A stretch of 64,000 nucleotides of DNA from Neostapfia colusana (GCA_030760725.1 JASWHV010000011.1:81507765-81571764); one strand, 5' to 3'. Numbered from the stretch's first letter, positions 19,764-31,640 are shown. The notes: a model not told the origin generated them from the letters alone. Program-made: numbers and translations.

Positions 19764-20996
19764 TGTCGGTACCCTCAATATGGGGTACCCCCGCGCACAG
19801 GGGAAACTGCCTAAGGACCTCGCCCTACTCCGCATGGAGAGCTCCGAAGGCGCCATGTGTCCAGCGGGGCCGGACAACCCTCTCCTCAGAGGTTAGCTCC
19901 GAGCCCGCCATGTGGCCAACTGAGCTGGACCTCCCCCCTCCACGGGGGGAGCTCCGGAGGCCCCACGTGCCCAGCGGGGCCGGACCTCCGTCTCCTCAGA
20001 GGAGGGCCCCGGGCCCGCCACGTGGCCAGCAGAGCCGGACCTCCCCCCTCCGCAGGGAGAGGTCTGATGGCTCCACGTGTCTCGCGGGGTCGGACCTCCC
20101 TCTCCTCAGAGGAGAGCTCCGGGCCCGCCGCGTGGCCAACTAAGCCGGACCACCCCCCTCCGCGGGGAGAGCTCCGAAGGCTCCACGTGTCCCGCGGGGC
20201 CGAAGCTCCCTCTCCTTAGAGGAGAGCTCCGGGCCCGCCACGTGGCCAGCAGTACCGTGCTACCTGCCCCGCACGGTAGGCGGCAAGAGTAAAGACACGC
20301 CATACCTTGCCTGTACAAGGTATTCAAGACCCGCGCCTTCCCAAGGCGCCGAGACGCGGAACACGCCTCTGTCAGGTGCCGTTGCGCCCAATCACATCGC
20401 AGACTGGCGCGCCGCGTCAGGGGCTGCACGCCAATAAACGCAGCGACAAGACATCCCCTGCCGCCCCTGCCATCATCAACCACTACGACTAGCTGGCGGC
20501 ATGGGCAGGGCGGCAGAATGAAGACTCGGAAGCCCTCACCGGAGGCAGCTACTGGCGTAACTGCAGATACGGTAGATGGCAGGCAATCTCCCCAGGACCA
20601 CCTGTTGGGTCCCGGGCCCACCTTGTAAGCCGCCCGAGCCTTGGACTATAAAAGGCTCGGGTAGGCAACATTAGCAAGGGTTCGACTCTTTGCACACATA
20701 CGCTCCAGCATCCGAGCACTTAGGTCATCCTCAAGCTCAGGACTCTGGTTCTGAGAAGCAAGCAATACAACGAGCAACTCAGCTCACCGTGGGCATAGGG
20801 TATTACGCTCCGGTTGCCTGAACCACGTAAAAATCCCTGTGTCAAGCTTCTCCCTCCATCGTCCCTAACGCGTAAGCTCTCCGTGAGTGACTAGCCCCTC
20901 CGAAAAGAACCTCCGAGTGACTAGCCCCTCCGAAAAAGAACCTCCACGGGCTTCCCAGAGCAGGCCCGGGGGAAGTATCGGCTACACACTTTGATA
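19764..20996 (+). repeat. 5' LTR of Tat-2
   Basis: 1,233 bp, TGTCGGTACC to TTTGATA. It carries the G-box array, AATAAA at about 20433 and TATAAAAG at 20647. A ~30-bp direct duplication (GAGTGACTAGCCCCTCCGAA repeated at about 20884 and 20913) is absent from the 3' LTR and accounts for the length difference. Confidence 0.9.
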
Positions 20997-21016
20997 TTTG
21001 GCGCGCCAGGAAGGGG
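20997..21016 (+). other. Primer-binding site of Tat-2
   Basis: TTTGGCGCGCCAGGAAGGGG directly after the LTR; the core TGGCGCGCCA is a perfect palindrome. The same site is at 18536 and, with one change, at 60900 (TTTGGCGTGCCAGGTAGGGG). I could not assign the tRNA with confidence. Confidence 0.75.
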
Positions 21017-21052
21017 GCTTTTCCCTGGCGCGTCGAGCTTCTGCCGACGAAG

Positions 21053-22711
21053 ATGACGAAGCTTCCTTCAGCGGCAAGCTCTCCCCGCCCACGTTCGCGA
21101 CGAACGGTGACCAGCGGGGACTACGTCTCGACACACTCAGGACGGAGTGTGTCAGCGCAAGCTGGGAGCCAGCAGCCGACTCCGGCAGCACAGGCTCCAG
21201 CGAGCGTGAGATCCACTGCAGCGCTGAGTGTCTCCCACGGGAGCGCGCTAGCTGCAGCACGAGTGCTACTGCACAATCCATCTGCTGGGGGCGCACCTCA
21301 GTCAGCAACCCAGCAGTGGATTCGTGACGTAGACTGTCTCGTCGTCGCCGCCGCCAACCCTCGACTTCGGCGGGGACGACGTCCCAGTCAACCGGCTGTG
21401 TCGCTGACGCGCACGCCAACGGTTGACGGGCAGACGGCAGATTCCTGCTCCACCAGGCTCCCATCGGCGGATCTGAGGTCGGAGCTGGAACGATGCCACT
21501 TGGGCAAAGATGCCCGAGTACTCATCGAGCGACGGCAAGAAAGGCGTCGCAACCAAGAGGCCGGTGACAGCATGTCGACCGCCTCAACCCAGCCTGAGCC
21601 ACAGACGTTCGCCACGCGATCTCTGCCCCAGGCATACGCCACGCAGCATATGCCCCAGCCATATGCCCTGCAAATGGTGCCCCCGGTCTATGGTGCAACC
21701 TTGCCCATACCAGGGTATACAGTGCCAGCAGCGAACCAAGCGTTTGTGGCACCAACTCCTGCAGCAACAGGAGCAGGGTGTGCGGCCCCAGCGCCGCACC
21801 TTCGCTTCGCGAAGTGGCCGCGCAAGTTCCGGTCGCACCTGCCCGAGAAGTACGACGGCATCGTGAACCCGGCGGAGTTCCTTCAGATCTACTCCACCAC
21901 CATCCTTGCTGCATGAGGGGACGAGGCCGTCATGGCCAACTACTTCCCCGTCGCCTTGGCCGACCCAGCCCGGTCTTGGCTCATGAATCTCCCCCAGGGT
22001 TCCATAACCTCCTGGGGAGAGCTCTGCCGGCAGTTCACTGCTAACTTCGGCAGCTCCTACACCCGGCCTGGCACGGAGCTCGACCTCCACGCCATCCAGC
22101 AACAACCTGGAGAGACGCTGCGCTCCTTCATCCAGCGGTTCTCCCAGGTACGGAACACCATCCTGCATATCCAAAATGTTTCTGTGGTGGTGGCGTTCCG
22201 GCAGGGTGTACGGGACAAGAAGATGCTTGAGAAGCTCGCGACCAGAGAGGTTCGCGACGTCTCAGAGCTCTTCAGCCTGGCGGACAAGTGCGCCAGGGTA
22301 GCAGAAGGGCGGAACTGGCATTCAGCGCCAGCCTCCGAATCAGGAGGATAGCCCGGATCTGGCGCTGCTTCCTATGGAAGTGGCAAGAAGATCAAAAACC
22401 GGGGCGGTGGCAAGATGAAACCACCGACCGCAGCTTCCGTTGCTGCAGCAGCAGCACCCAGCGGAGCTCGGGGGCCACGCCCCGACAAAAGGCAGCGACG
22501 GTCACCAGCTCCAGATGGTGACCAAGGTGAGCCATGCCCCGTGCACGACACCAGCAGCCATACTGCTGCTGAGTGCCGGGAGATTCAGAAGCTAGCGGAG
22601 CGCTTCCGCAAGGGGAAGCAACCGCGTGCTGACGCCCCTCCATTCCGACAAAGGGAGGGCAAACAGAAGGTCGACACCCAAGACAACGTCGTCCGCCAGG
22701 TGAGGTTCTAG
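21053..22711 (+). pseudogene. gag: gag of Tat-2
   Basis: ATG 21053 (MTKLPSAASSPRPRSRR) through the same layout as Tat-1 gag: charged helix, QPYALQ linker, capsid-like core (FPVALADPARSWLMNLPQGSI, LRSFIQRFSQVRN, about 21800-22310), basic tail, and PVHDTSSHTAAECREIQKL. One frame throughout but with three stops: TGA 21914 (for GGA), TAG 22349 (for CAG) and TAG 22709. This copy shows the intact N-terminus that Tat-1 lacks. Because packaging needs gag, the stops imply that Tat-2 either decayed after insertion or was packaged by another element's gag. Confidence 0.85.
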
Positions 22712-23060
22712 GAGCCTCAGCGTGCCGTAAAGGCGGTACACAACTATGAGGACTCCATCTCCAGTGACGACGAGTCGGGGTGGTAGCCCACTACGACTGC
22801 CCCAAAAGATCAGTGGGGGCTGCACTGCTGCAGTATCAGCCTTGGAGAGGCTCCAAGCAGTTGCAGCAGCCCAAGCACCAGCCCCCGGCGGCGCAGAACT
22901 GGGCCAGCTCCACCCGGGCGCACGTCTCCGTGCCTCGGCCACACCTCCCGAGGGCCGCCCAAGACCAGTCAACCTCCTGTCGGCCTGAGCCAATGGAAGA
23001 GGACATCCTAGGTCCCCCAAGAAGAGTCCGGATCCGCCTACCTCTTGTCGGCCTGAGCCA
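22712..23060 (+). pseudogene. Protease remnant and large pol deletion in Tat-2
   Basis: After gag the sequence keeps the linker (HNYEDSISSDDE), then jumps near 22785 into the last part of the protease region (SALERLQAVAAAQAPAPGG, matching about 10155 in Tat-1). It then passes to the CRPEPMEED phrase (matching about 11745) and to the integrase tail at 23064. The protease active site, RT, both RNase H domains and the integrase core, roughly 3.5 kb compared with Tat-1, are missing. Confidence 0.75.
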
Positions 23061-23063
23061 ATA

Positions 23064-23420
23064 GAGGAAGGTACCCCGAGGCTCCCGGGAGAAGCCGCGC
23101 AGAACCAGCTCCGGCGTGAAGATATCGACCTCATCGACGAGGCACGATTACAAGCAGCACCCCACAACGCACGGCCCCGGCTGGTGCTCCGGCACTACCG
23201 CCAAAGGACCAAGCACGTCTGGGAGCTACAAGAAGGCGACCTGGTGCCGTGGCGTACACTTTCCCGTGAAGGACCTATAAACTCTCCCCCAGCCGGGAAG
23301 GTCCCTTCCGAGTCACGAAAGTTGCCACCCCAGGTACATACGCCACTCCACCAAGGATGGGATATGCTTCCGAACCCTTGGAGCATGGAACATCACAGTA
23401 ATTTCTATCCCCTGAGCATT
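23064..23420 (+). pseudogene. Integrase C-terminal remnant (Tat-2)
   Basis: Matches 13650-13986 of Tat-1 and 2920-3250 of Tat-A, with the 'PSWEGPF'-like strand disrupted by a TAA (CCTATAAACTCTCC) at the same place as in Tat-A. The shared stop and joint show that Tat-2 and Tat-A descend from one deleted ancestor. Confidence 0.7.
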
Positions 23421-24270
23421 AGTAGAACAGGCCTTTTCCTTTCTGTAATAGATTCCATAGGCTCCAGGAACAGCGCTCAGAGTAGCTAAGCCTCAGGGGA
23501 CGGTCCAGGACTACGTCCAGCTTGGCCTGGTTCCGACCCCAAGCGCGTAGAGTCTTGCTTCCCTTCTTAATGGGGCAGGTCATTGCCTCCATGTTCAGCC
23601 TGCCTTCCTCCTATGGGTATTTACACAGAAACCTGTTCTACCACGCTCTTACTTATGTGCTCATTTAAATTATGCATTAATTTCTATGACCGCACTTTCT
23701 ATGTATGCTCACCGTAGATTTAGCTCCCCTTTCCCGCTTTCATCCATAGTCAGCATTTGCTATCCTACCGAAGGCGGTTGCGCTTGAGGCACCTGCCGAT
23801 GGCCAGGGGGCCTTTTGGGCCTCCCCCAGTCAGGTGTTGCGGTGCCAGTTGGTCACCTCCAGGAAAGACCTGTGCTGTGCATGGGGGGTCCAGGGTGCGT
23901 AGCCTGCTTTGCCGGTTCCGACCCAAAGCGTGTGCACCCTGCCCTTCGGAGGTCCAGGGGCGTACAGCCGCTTTGCCTGGTTCCGTACCGAAAGCCTGTG
24001 CACTTTGCTTCCCCGGCGTACGGTCCGGTACTACGGGCCGGACGGTCATACCCTGACCTCGGAGGGAGCTGGAGCCCCGGCGCCTCGCGCACAGAATTTC
24101 CCAAGTCCCGTATACCGGACTAGGACCGTAAGCCAAATAAGACTGAGAGACGGGGAGGGAAGAGCCCCCGAGGAGAATTACGCTTCCTCTACCTCTGTGC
24201 AGGATCTCTAGGTTTTAGCTACGGGGACCGCATGAAAGGGGGGGAAAGAGCTATCGACTACTCCAGCGCA
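23421..24270 (+). other. Spacer of Tat-2
   Basis: Non-coding family sequence matching 3251-4130 of Tat-A, including the AT-rich part at 23630-23760. No gene is supported. Confidence 0.6.
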
Positions 24271-24520
24271 AGACCGGAGGATCTGGGTCTCTCCCCTTCT
24301 GCAGGGGCGAGCCCCGAAGGCCCCACGTGTCCAGCGGGGCCGGAGCTCCCCTCTCCTCAGAAGGTAGCTCCGGGTCCGCCATGTCGCCGGCAGAGCCAAG
24401 CCTCGCCCGCTCCGCAGAGGTGAGCCCGAAGGCCCCACGTGTCCAGCGGGGCCGGACCTCCATCTTCTGAAAGGAGAACTCCGAGCCCGCCACGTGGTCG
24501 GCAGATCCGGACCTCCCTGT
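24271..24520 (+). repeat. G-box/hairpin repeat block inside Tat-2
   Basis: About two of the ~112-bp units found in the LTRs. CACGTG cores are near 24323, 24437 and 24491. It lies at the same place relative to the antisense gene as 4131-4400 in Tat-A. Confidence 0.7.
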
Positions 24521-24765
24521 TCTCATGGGGCGAGCTCCGGAGACCCCTGGGGCCCTTAACTCAATAAGGACCCGAGGAAGGTGTCCGTGCAAGGCTTCAA
24601 GATTGGTGAACACCTCTGAGTACCTTGCGAAGCTAAGGACTCGGCCAGGCCAAGCCAAGAAGAAGACAAAAGGACACAGACACAGGAAACAACAAGAGTC
24701 TATTCATTCAAGGCTCCACGAGCTGGGCTACAGACTTGACAAAAGAAAAAGAAAAGATAGAAGCC

Positions 24766-26785
24766 CTAGGATTCCCCTGGCTCACGCCGGAACCTAGAGG
24801 CTACAAGGGCGGCCGTGTCCCCGACTTCAGCCCTAGCGGCTTCCTCACGCTCCGCGGCAGGGCCCTGCCTTGCTGGCTCCAGTGAGAAGGAGGGGTCCTG
24901 GCTCCGGAAGCACGCCAACACGTGCGTAGCAACCTCCATTGCTAGGCCCCGTCCCTCTGCCTCGAGCTCACCGGCGACCACCGCTTCAAGCCTGTTCAGC
25001 TTGGCGCCGATAGACTCGAGCGCGGGGATCACCTCGGCCACCATCTGCGCCGGGGCCGCTGCCTTCACCGGGCTAAAGCCAAGAGGGACCAGGGCGGACC
25101 CCGCCTGGTCGATGAAGCTCGAGACCGCCCGGGCCTCGGAGGACCGCAAGGCCAGGAGCTCCTCAACCTCGCGGAGGCTGCCAGCAAGGCGTCAAGGCTC
25201 CCCTTGGAGAATTCCTTCTCCTTGGCCGCCAGGGACTCTTCCCGGAGCTGGAGACTCTGGGCAAGTCGCTCCAACTTTGAAGCCCGGAAGTCGGCAGCCA
25301 GCTCCCGATCCAGGACCGCCTGTCGCTCCCGGGAGACTTGCTCCTCCCTTGCGACCAAATTGGCCTTCCAGGCCTCCAACTCTTTGGCTCGGGCCCTTAG
25401 GTCGCCCTCTCCAGCCGCCAGCCGCGCGGCGATCTTCTCTGCCTCAGCCTTAACAGTGTGCTCCTGGTCCGCGATGGCGCGCTCACGGCGCTCCAGCTTC
25501 AAACGCAGCCCCTCCAAAGCGGAAAGACGCTTATCGGCCTGAGCGTGAGACTCGCGTGCTTCCCGGTGGAGCCGCCGAGTCTCGGAGTCCAGGCGGTTGA
25601 TGGCCCTCCTCTGACGGTCAAGGAGCGCCTCTATGACATCGAGCGATGCCCGCCTCGAGTCAAGCTCCTCCCTGACCTCCTCGGTTCGCTCCTTCAAGAG
25701 GCGCCCCTAGGTGAGGAGGCGATCCCTCTCTACTGCCTGCCCCTCCCGCTCTCAACCGAGCGCGGCCAGAACCTGCCGGACGCTCGTCTGGGCGAGCTCA
25801 AGAGCGTCTGCCAGGGGCAGCGGGGCAGCAGAGGCCGAAGCCGCGCCCCTGACCTCCTCCATCACGTCGTCTTCAGGAGGAGTCGACGCTCCGGCAACTG
25901 GGATAAGGCTCTGATCAGGACAAGCCAACACTGGGGCAGGCTCGCTCCCGGTGCGCCCCGGTTTGCTGCCCACCGTAGGGCCCATGGCAGCTTCTCCCGC
26001 TTCGGCAACAGGAGGCGGGACACCGCGAGTCGGTCCCGCCGAACCTTCAGCGATAGCCGGCTCCCGAGCCGGTGAAGGGGGATGAACGGGAGGTGTCGCC
26101 GCTGCCGCAGGAGCCGGACCGACCGGCGCAGAAGGAACTTGCGCTGGCTTGGGGGCCGCTGCGAACGTTTCGGTTTCCGGGCGCTGCGGCGCAGATCCCC
26201 CGTCAGTCGGGGATGGATGGGAAACAGGAACGTTACCGGCACTCGAGGGGTCCCTGCAAACATGGGAGACTCCCGAGTTAAGAAAAGAAGAAGACAATAT
26301 AGGCTCTAGAATCCGGTAAACGTCGCTTACCGAGAGACACGAGCGCTCCAACGGGCTCTGAACCCCAGCTTCCGAGCCGGGGTAGGTCCACTAGAGCCCG
26401 CCATCGCCGCCGAGGGCTGCCCCACAGTCGCCCGGACTGGCGGAGCAGGGGATGCTTCTGAAGCCCCTCTAGACGCCGATCCGGCTCCTGAGGCCCGGGG
26501 CGCCTGAGTTCTTGGCTCGCCCCTGGGCGTTGCCGCACCAGCACTCCCCCTCGAAGCTCCACCTCCATAGGAAGGAGGGCGCAACGCTTGGGGACCTTCA
26601 GTCTGTCGCCGCTCAAGAGGAGTCCCATCGGGATGATGAGCCCGAGGCCTCTTGGAGTCGCCACCGGACGGGGCGCCATCTCCAGAAGCAGGGTGCGCAG
26701 GCGCCCTGGATCCCTGACTCGGCGCGAACGCCGCCGCCGGAGGAGACTGGGCGCGTTTCATCTCCGGAGGCAGGTTGGAAGCCAT
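24766..26785 (-). pseudogene. Antisense gene of Tat-2, Transposase_28-like domain deleted
   Basis: ATG 26785 (MASNLPPEMKRAQSPP) on the minus strand. Exon 1 is proline/alanine/serine-rich, then a 77-bp intron (26254-26330), then exon 2 with more proline-rich sequence, STPPEDDVMEEV, a long coiled coil (about 25150-25690; ERRERAIADQEHTVKAEAEK, RERQAVLDRELAADFRA) and the conserved C-terminus (AEVIPALESIGAKLNRLEAV, VATHVLACFRSQDPSF). Compared with Tat-1, the first seven residues (MAS-x-LPP) are kept and the next ~330-350 residues are removed up to the KRKRSRSPP region. A few frameshifts (about 25160, and one C missing from a run near 26145) break the frame. Confidence 0.75.
26254..26330 (-). other. 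GT-AG intron in the Tat-2 antisense gene
   Basis: Minus strand CTCTCG/GTAAGC to CATGTTTGCAG/GGACCC, 77 bp, with CTTAAC near the 3' end as a possible branch site. Same position and phase as the 73-bp intron of Tat-1. Confidence 0.7.
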
Positions 26786-26885
26786 GGCAGGAGAAAGCTC
26801 AAGAACAGGGAAGACAAGGGCGCAAGAGCTCAAGGAAGATGCAAGCGCTGGGAAGTGCAAAGGGAAGCCGCGATACGGGTGAGAT

Positions 26886-26898
26886 CCCCTTTTAAACT
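26886..26898 (-). promoter_or_regulatory. TATA-like element upstream of the Tat-2 antisense gene
   Basis: Minus strand GTTTAAAAGGGGATC about 105 bp upstream of the antisense ATG; it is the best preserved of the three copies. Confidence 0.5.
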
Positions 26899-27280
26899 TC
26901 CCAGGCGCGATTCAAAGCGATTCGAAACTCTTCGAATACGCCGCTTGGACAACCGCTTCGGCTCCAAGACCAAGCGCCGATGACAAGTGGACCCAAGCCA
27001 TCCGGCTGAAGCGATGGGCCAAGAAGTCAGTCTCCCAAGGAGACGAGCCGGCGAGACACTTCGGCGGTTCCCGAAAAGGAGCGGTGACGTGCATAAGTGG
27101 TAGCCTTGGGAACCGCCACAGTAAAAGCAGCCATCAAGTGGGGCACACGCTCCCACGATCCAGTGACTGTTCATGCTCCGACAACGTTCAATGTGGGTCT
27201 TCGAGAAGGTGCGCGGAGCGGAAGAGACTGGGGCCCCACCTCGGGCTCGCTATCTCCCCCGAGATGGGCCCGGGGGCCAC

Positions 27281-28485
27281 TGTCGGTACCCTCAATATGG
27301 GGTACCCCCGTGCAAAAGGGAAACTGCCTAAGGACCTTGCCCTTCTCCGCAGGGAGAGCTCCGAAGGCGCCATGTGTCCAACGAGGCCGGACAACCCTCT
27401 CCTCATAGGTAAGCTCTGGGGCCGCCACGTGGCCAACTGAGCCGGACCTCCCCCCCTCCACGGGGGGAGCTCCGGAGGCCCCACGTGCCCAGCGGGGCCG
27501 GACCTCCCTCTCCTCAGAGGAGGGCTCCGGGCCCTCCACGTGGGCAGCAGAGCCGGACCTCCCCCCTCCGTGGGGATAGCTCTGATAGCTCCACATGTCC
27601 CGCGGGGTCGGACCTCCCTCTCCTCAGAGGAGAGCTCCGGGCCCGCCGCGTGGCCAACTAAGCCGGACCTCCCCCCTCCGCGGGGAGAGCTCCGAAGGCT
27701 CCATGTGTCCCGCGGGACCGGAGCTCCCTCTCCTTAGAGGAGAGCTCCGGGCCCGCCACATGGCCAGCAGTACCGCGCTACCTGCCCCCGCACGGTAGGC
27801 GGCAAGAGTAAAGACACGCCATACCTTGCCCGTACAAGGTATTCAAGACCTGCGTCTTCCCAAGGCGCAGAGACGAGGAAAACGCCTCTGTCAGGTGCCA
27901 TTGCGCCTAGTCACATCGCAGACTGGCGCGCCGCGTCAGGGGCTGCACGCCAATAAACGCAGCAACAAGACATCCTCTGCCGCCCCTGCCATCATCAGCC
28001 ACTACGACTAGCTGGTGGCATGGGCAGGGCGGCTGAAGGAAGACTCGGAAGCCCTCGCCGGAGGCAGCTACCAGCGTAACTGCAGATACGGTAGATGGCA
28101 GGCAATCTCCCCGGGACCACCTGTTGGGTCCCGGGCCCACCTTGTAAGCCGCCCGAGCCTTGGACTATAAAAGGCTTGGGTAGGCAACGTTAGCAAGTGT
28201 TCGACTCTTTGCACACATACACTCCAACATCCGAGCACTTAGGTCATCCTCAAGCTCAGGACTCCGGTTTTGAGCACCAAGCAATACAACGAGCAACTCA
28301 GCTCACCGTGGACGTAGGGTATTACGCTTCGGCAGCCTGAACCACGTAAAAATCCCTGTGTCAAGATTCTCCCTCCATCGTCCCTAACGCGTAAGATCTC
28401 CGTGAGTGACTAGCCCCTCCGAAAAAGAACCTCCGCAGGCTGCCCAGAGCAGGCCCGGGGGAAGTGTCGGCTACACACTTCGATA
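27281..28485 (+). repeat. 3' LTR of Tat-2
   Basis: 1,205 bp, TGTCGGTACC to TTCGATA. The same G-box array and TATAAAAG (28166). It is preceded by a G-rich tract (GGGCCCGGGGGCCAC) common to the family and followed by the second GAGAC. Confidence 0.9.
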
Positions 28486-28490
28486 GAGAC

Positions 28491-30438
28491 CGACGATCAA
28501 GATGAAGCAGTGAGGCGTCTTGTCGATCTTCTTCAAAAGGCAAAAGATGAAGAAGGAGGAGACTTGAAAAATAAAAGAAACTCAAGAAGTCCGAAGAAGA
28601 CTACACTCGATATCCTTTTAACTTTTTTGAGCGTTTAAATTCACACACAAATTACTTATCTATTCCCTTAGGCAAACCTCCACACTTTGATGGCGCAAAC
28701 TACATAATGTGGAAACACAATATGAAACTGCACCTTATTTATCTCAACCCCACAGTTTGGCACATTGTTTGCACAGGTGTAGATATCCATTGGATGATGA
28801 AGAACTTACACTAGAGCAAGAGCAACTCATCCACCGCAATGCTCAAGCAGCAACCGTACTCAACTCTTCCTTGAGCCAGGAAGAGTTCAACAAGGTGGAT
28901 GGGTTGGAAAAAGCCAAAGAAATGTGGGGTACACTCAAAATTGTGCATGAAGGCAACCGTTCTGTCCGAGAAGCAAAGATTGAGATGATTGCGGGGGAGC
29001 TTGGGAGATTTGCCATAGAAGATGACGATACCCCTCAAGAGATGTATAAGCGACTCAAGACTCATAAACAAGAGTTGAGCGTACGGTTGTAAGAAGTGGA
29101 CAGACCATGAGATAGTCAAAAGGATGATAAGAGCTTTCATGCCTCACAATGTGACGCTTTGCACACTCATCCGAGAGAGTCCAAACTTATACAAAATGAC
29201 TCCGGATGAGGTGTTTGGCAAAATCATCAATCATGAGATGATGGAAATGGAAGCACGTCACGTCAACAATCTTGCCAAGGTTACATCAACCAAGAAAAAG
29301 TACAAGTCTCAAGTGATGATGAGGAAAGTGAAGAAGAGAGCACCGACATGGATGATGAGGAGTTGGCCTTCTTCATAAAGAAATTCAGAAGGATGATGAA
29401 GAGGAGAAGAGGACCAAGCTATGAGAGCAGAGGCAAGGATAAAGGCAAGTCAAGAAACAAGAAAGCATGCTACAACTGCGGTGAGTATGGGCATTACATT
29501 GTTAATTGCCCATATGAAAGAAAAGAAGACAAGAAGAATAGGAATAAGAATGAAAAGTCACAAGAGAAGAGGATATTCAAGAAGAAGAAGATACATAGGC
29601 ACACTCATGTTGGCAAAGAATAGGACTCCAATGATGAGTCCTCCTCCGATGATGAAGAGGAGATGGCAACCGTCGCCATCAAGAAGCCAACAATGAAGAA
29701 GACTCTCCTACCTAACAAATGGGAATGGAAAAGCTCAAACCACACATGTCTCATGGCAAAGGAGGGAAAACAAAAGGTAACAACTAAACTCTCCTTGCAT
29801 TCTATTAAGGATGAAGACTTTGATAGCGATAGTAAAAATGAATATTTGTTTGAAGGATTAAGTAAAATGCACTAACTAAAATGAAAAAACTATTTGATGA
29901 AATCTTATATAAGGAGGAACTTCTTGAGAGATAAGAGGATTTTCTTATCGTGGAGAAGCAAAAAAATCTTGACCTTGAGAAGCTCCTCGAGCTTGAGAGG
30001 GAGAAAAACATGGCACTTGAACTTCAACTTGCGGAATGCAAGGAGACCTCTTCAAGTCTCAAGAGTTTGAATGTTATGCTCCAAGATGAGCTTGTGAGTT
30101 TGAACAAAGCTCACAAGAATCTTGAAACACAATTTGCAACTCTCAAGTCAAATTTTATTTCTCTCCACTCAACAATCTCAAACTTGTCTAGTTTAGTGTT
30201 AAATACTAAAATCTGCAAATGTGCAAAACCTGAACCTAATTTAAAGAAGGAACATAACATAGTAAAGAGTGCACCTAAGAGTAGCATCTTTTACAAGGAG
30301 AAGATTAAGTATGCACGCAGTGCATACTCAATTGCAAGGTCTCCTTTGATCAAAGATGGTCTTGGCTATTCAAAGAAAGCAAAGCAAAATACAAACATCT
30401 CTAAGAGTGATAAGATGCATATAGCCTTTGTCAAATAA
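28491..30438 (+). pseudogene. gag: Copia gag (remaining part)
   Basis: After the resumed N-terminal frame (stop at 28636) comes the gag core KPPHFDGANYIMWKHNMKLH (from 28674), continued in another frame by EELTLEQEQLIHRNAQAA and DGLEKAKEMWGTLKIVHEGNRSVREAKIEMI. Next is KMTPDEVFGKIINHEMMEMEA, then a zinc knuckle C-YN-C-GEYG-H-YIVN-C at about 29469-29508. A glutamate/lysine-rich coiled-coil tail follows (29950-30438: MEKQKNLDLEKLLELERE, LNKAHKNLETQFATLKSNF). At least three frameshifts or stops occur. Gag would form the particle and bind RNA. Confidence 0.8.
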
Positions 30439-30539
30439 GGATCATACAAAACTATGAATGAATGTCATATCTCTACCTCTACTAAAATGACTAAATATGC
30501 TAGTAATAATAGAATAACAATCTAACACTATTCTATGAT

Positions 30540-31640
30540 TTAAATGCATCTTATGTACTAATGAAAAGAAAATTTGGGTATGTTTATGCAAAATATGTTG
30601 GGCCACTCCGCAAGAGCCCAAAGCCTTGTGTATGGGTACCCAAAACTCTTGTCACTAACCTTAAAGGACCCAACCAAGCTTGGGTACCTAAAACCAAAGC
30701 CTAAACTTGTTTTGTAGGCATACTCCTCTGCCGGCACAAAGTGGGTGTTAGATAGTGGCTACACCAACCACATGACCGGAGCAAGAAAAATGTTTGTAGA
30801 GTATGAAGAAACCAATGATCCAAGTCAAGGTATTTATTTCGGTGACAATAGCCAAGGAAGGGTACTAGGTATGGGTAAAATCTCCATTTCTCCACAACAC
30901 ACCATTTCAAATGTCATGCATGTTGAGTCACTAGATTATAATCTTTTATCCATATCTCAATTATATGTCATGGGTTTGAATTGCTTATTCACTAACGAAG
31001 TTGTGATTGTCACTAGAAGAGTAGATAACTCAATTGCCTTCAAACGTGTGCTCAAAGGAAAGCTTTATCTTGTAGACTTTTATGCAGATAAAGCTCAACT
31101 TGACACATATTTGATGGCAAAAACTAACATGGGTTGTCTGTGGCATCATAGGCTAGCCCATGTTGGTATGAGAAATCTCCAAAAACTTCTAAAAGGTAAT
31201 CACGTCCGAGGTCTTAAGAATGTCATTTTTGAGAAAGATAGACCTTGTAGTGCATGTCAAGCCGGGAAACAAGTTGGAGTGGGTCATCCCGCAAAGAATG
31301 TGATGACAAAAAGACCGCTAGAGATGCTCCACATGGACCTTTTTGTTCCTATTGCTTACATAAGCATTGACGGTAATAAATATGGTCTAGTTATTGTCAA
31401 TGATTTTTCTCGCTTCACTTGGGTATTTTTCTTGCATGATAAGGGTGAAACTCAAGGTGTTCTCAAGAGTTTCTTGAAGAGAGCTCAAAATGAGTTCTCC
31501 ATGAGAATCAAGAAGATAAGAAGCGACAACGACACCGAATTCAAGAACACCCAAGTAGAAGAGTACTTAGACGAGGAGGGCATCAAGCACGAGTTTTCGG
31601 CATGATACACACCCGAACAAAATGGAGTGGCTGAAAGGAA
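30540..31640 (+). pseudogene. Copia protease and integrase
   Basis: Protease active site WVLDSGYTNHMTGARKMF at about 30742. The GAG-pre-integrase zinc region follows: H...H in LWHHRLAHVG and C-SA-C in PCSACQAGKQ (31140-31270). Then the integrase core: LEMLHMDLFVPI, YGLVIVNDFSRFTWVFFL, IRSDNDTEFKN (about 31320-31550). A TGA at 31603 falls in FSA-stop-YTPEQNGVAERK, just before the catalytic Glu. A stop at about 30704 separates the gag tail and protease. Confidence 0.85.

Larger units (their letters stand above)
19764..28485 (+). mobile_element. Tat-2: complete non-autonomous Tat element inserted in copia gag
   Basis: 8,722 bp with both LTRs (19764-20996 and 27281-28485), flanked by the 5-bp duplication GAGAC (19759-19763 and 28486-28490). 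It has a primer site, gag, a fragment of protease, an integrase tail, a spacer, a repeat block and an antisense gene. RT, RNase H and the integrase core are deleted. Its proteins for copying and integration would have to come from a relative such as Tat-1. Both LTRs end in GATA instead of GACA, a change that must predate insertion. The LTRs differ by several percent by eye, mostly transitions. Confidence 0.9.

Noticed and set aside
28492..28672. Intron between the copia N-terminal frame and the gag core
   Set aside because: CCCTTAG at 28671 looks like an acceptor, but the only fair donor (CA/GTGAGG near 28510) would not join the frames, so a frameshift is as likely.
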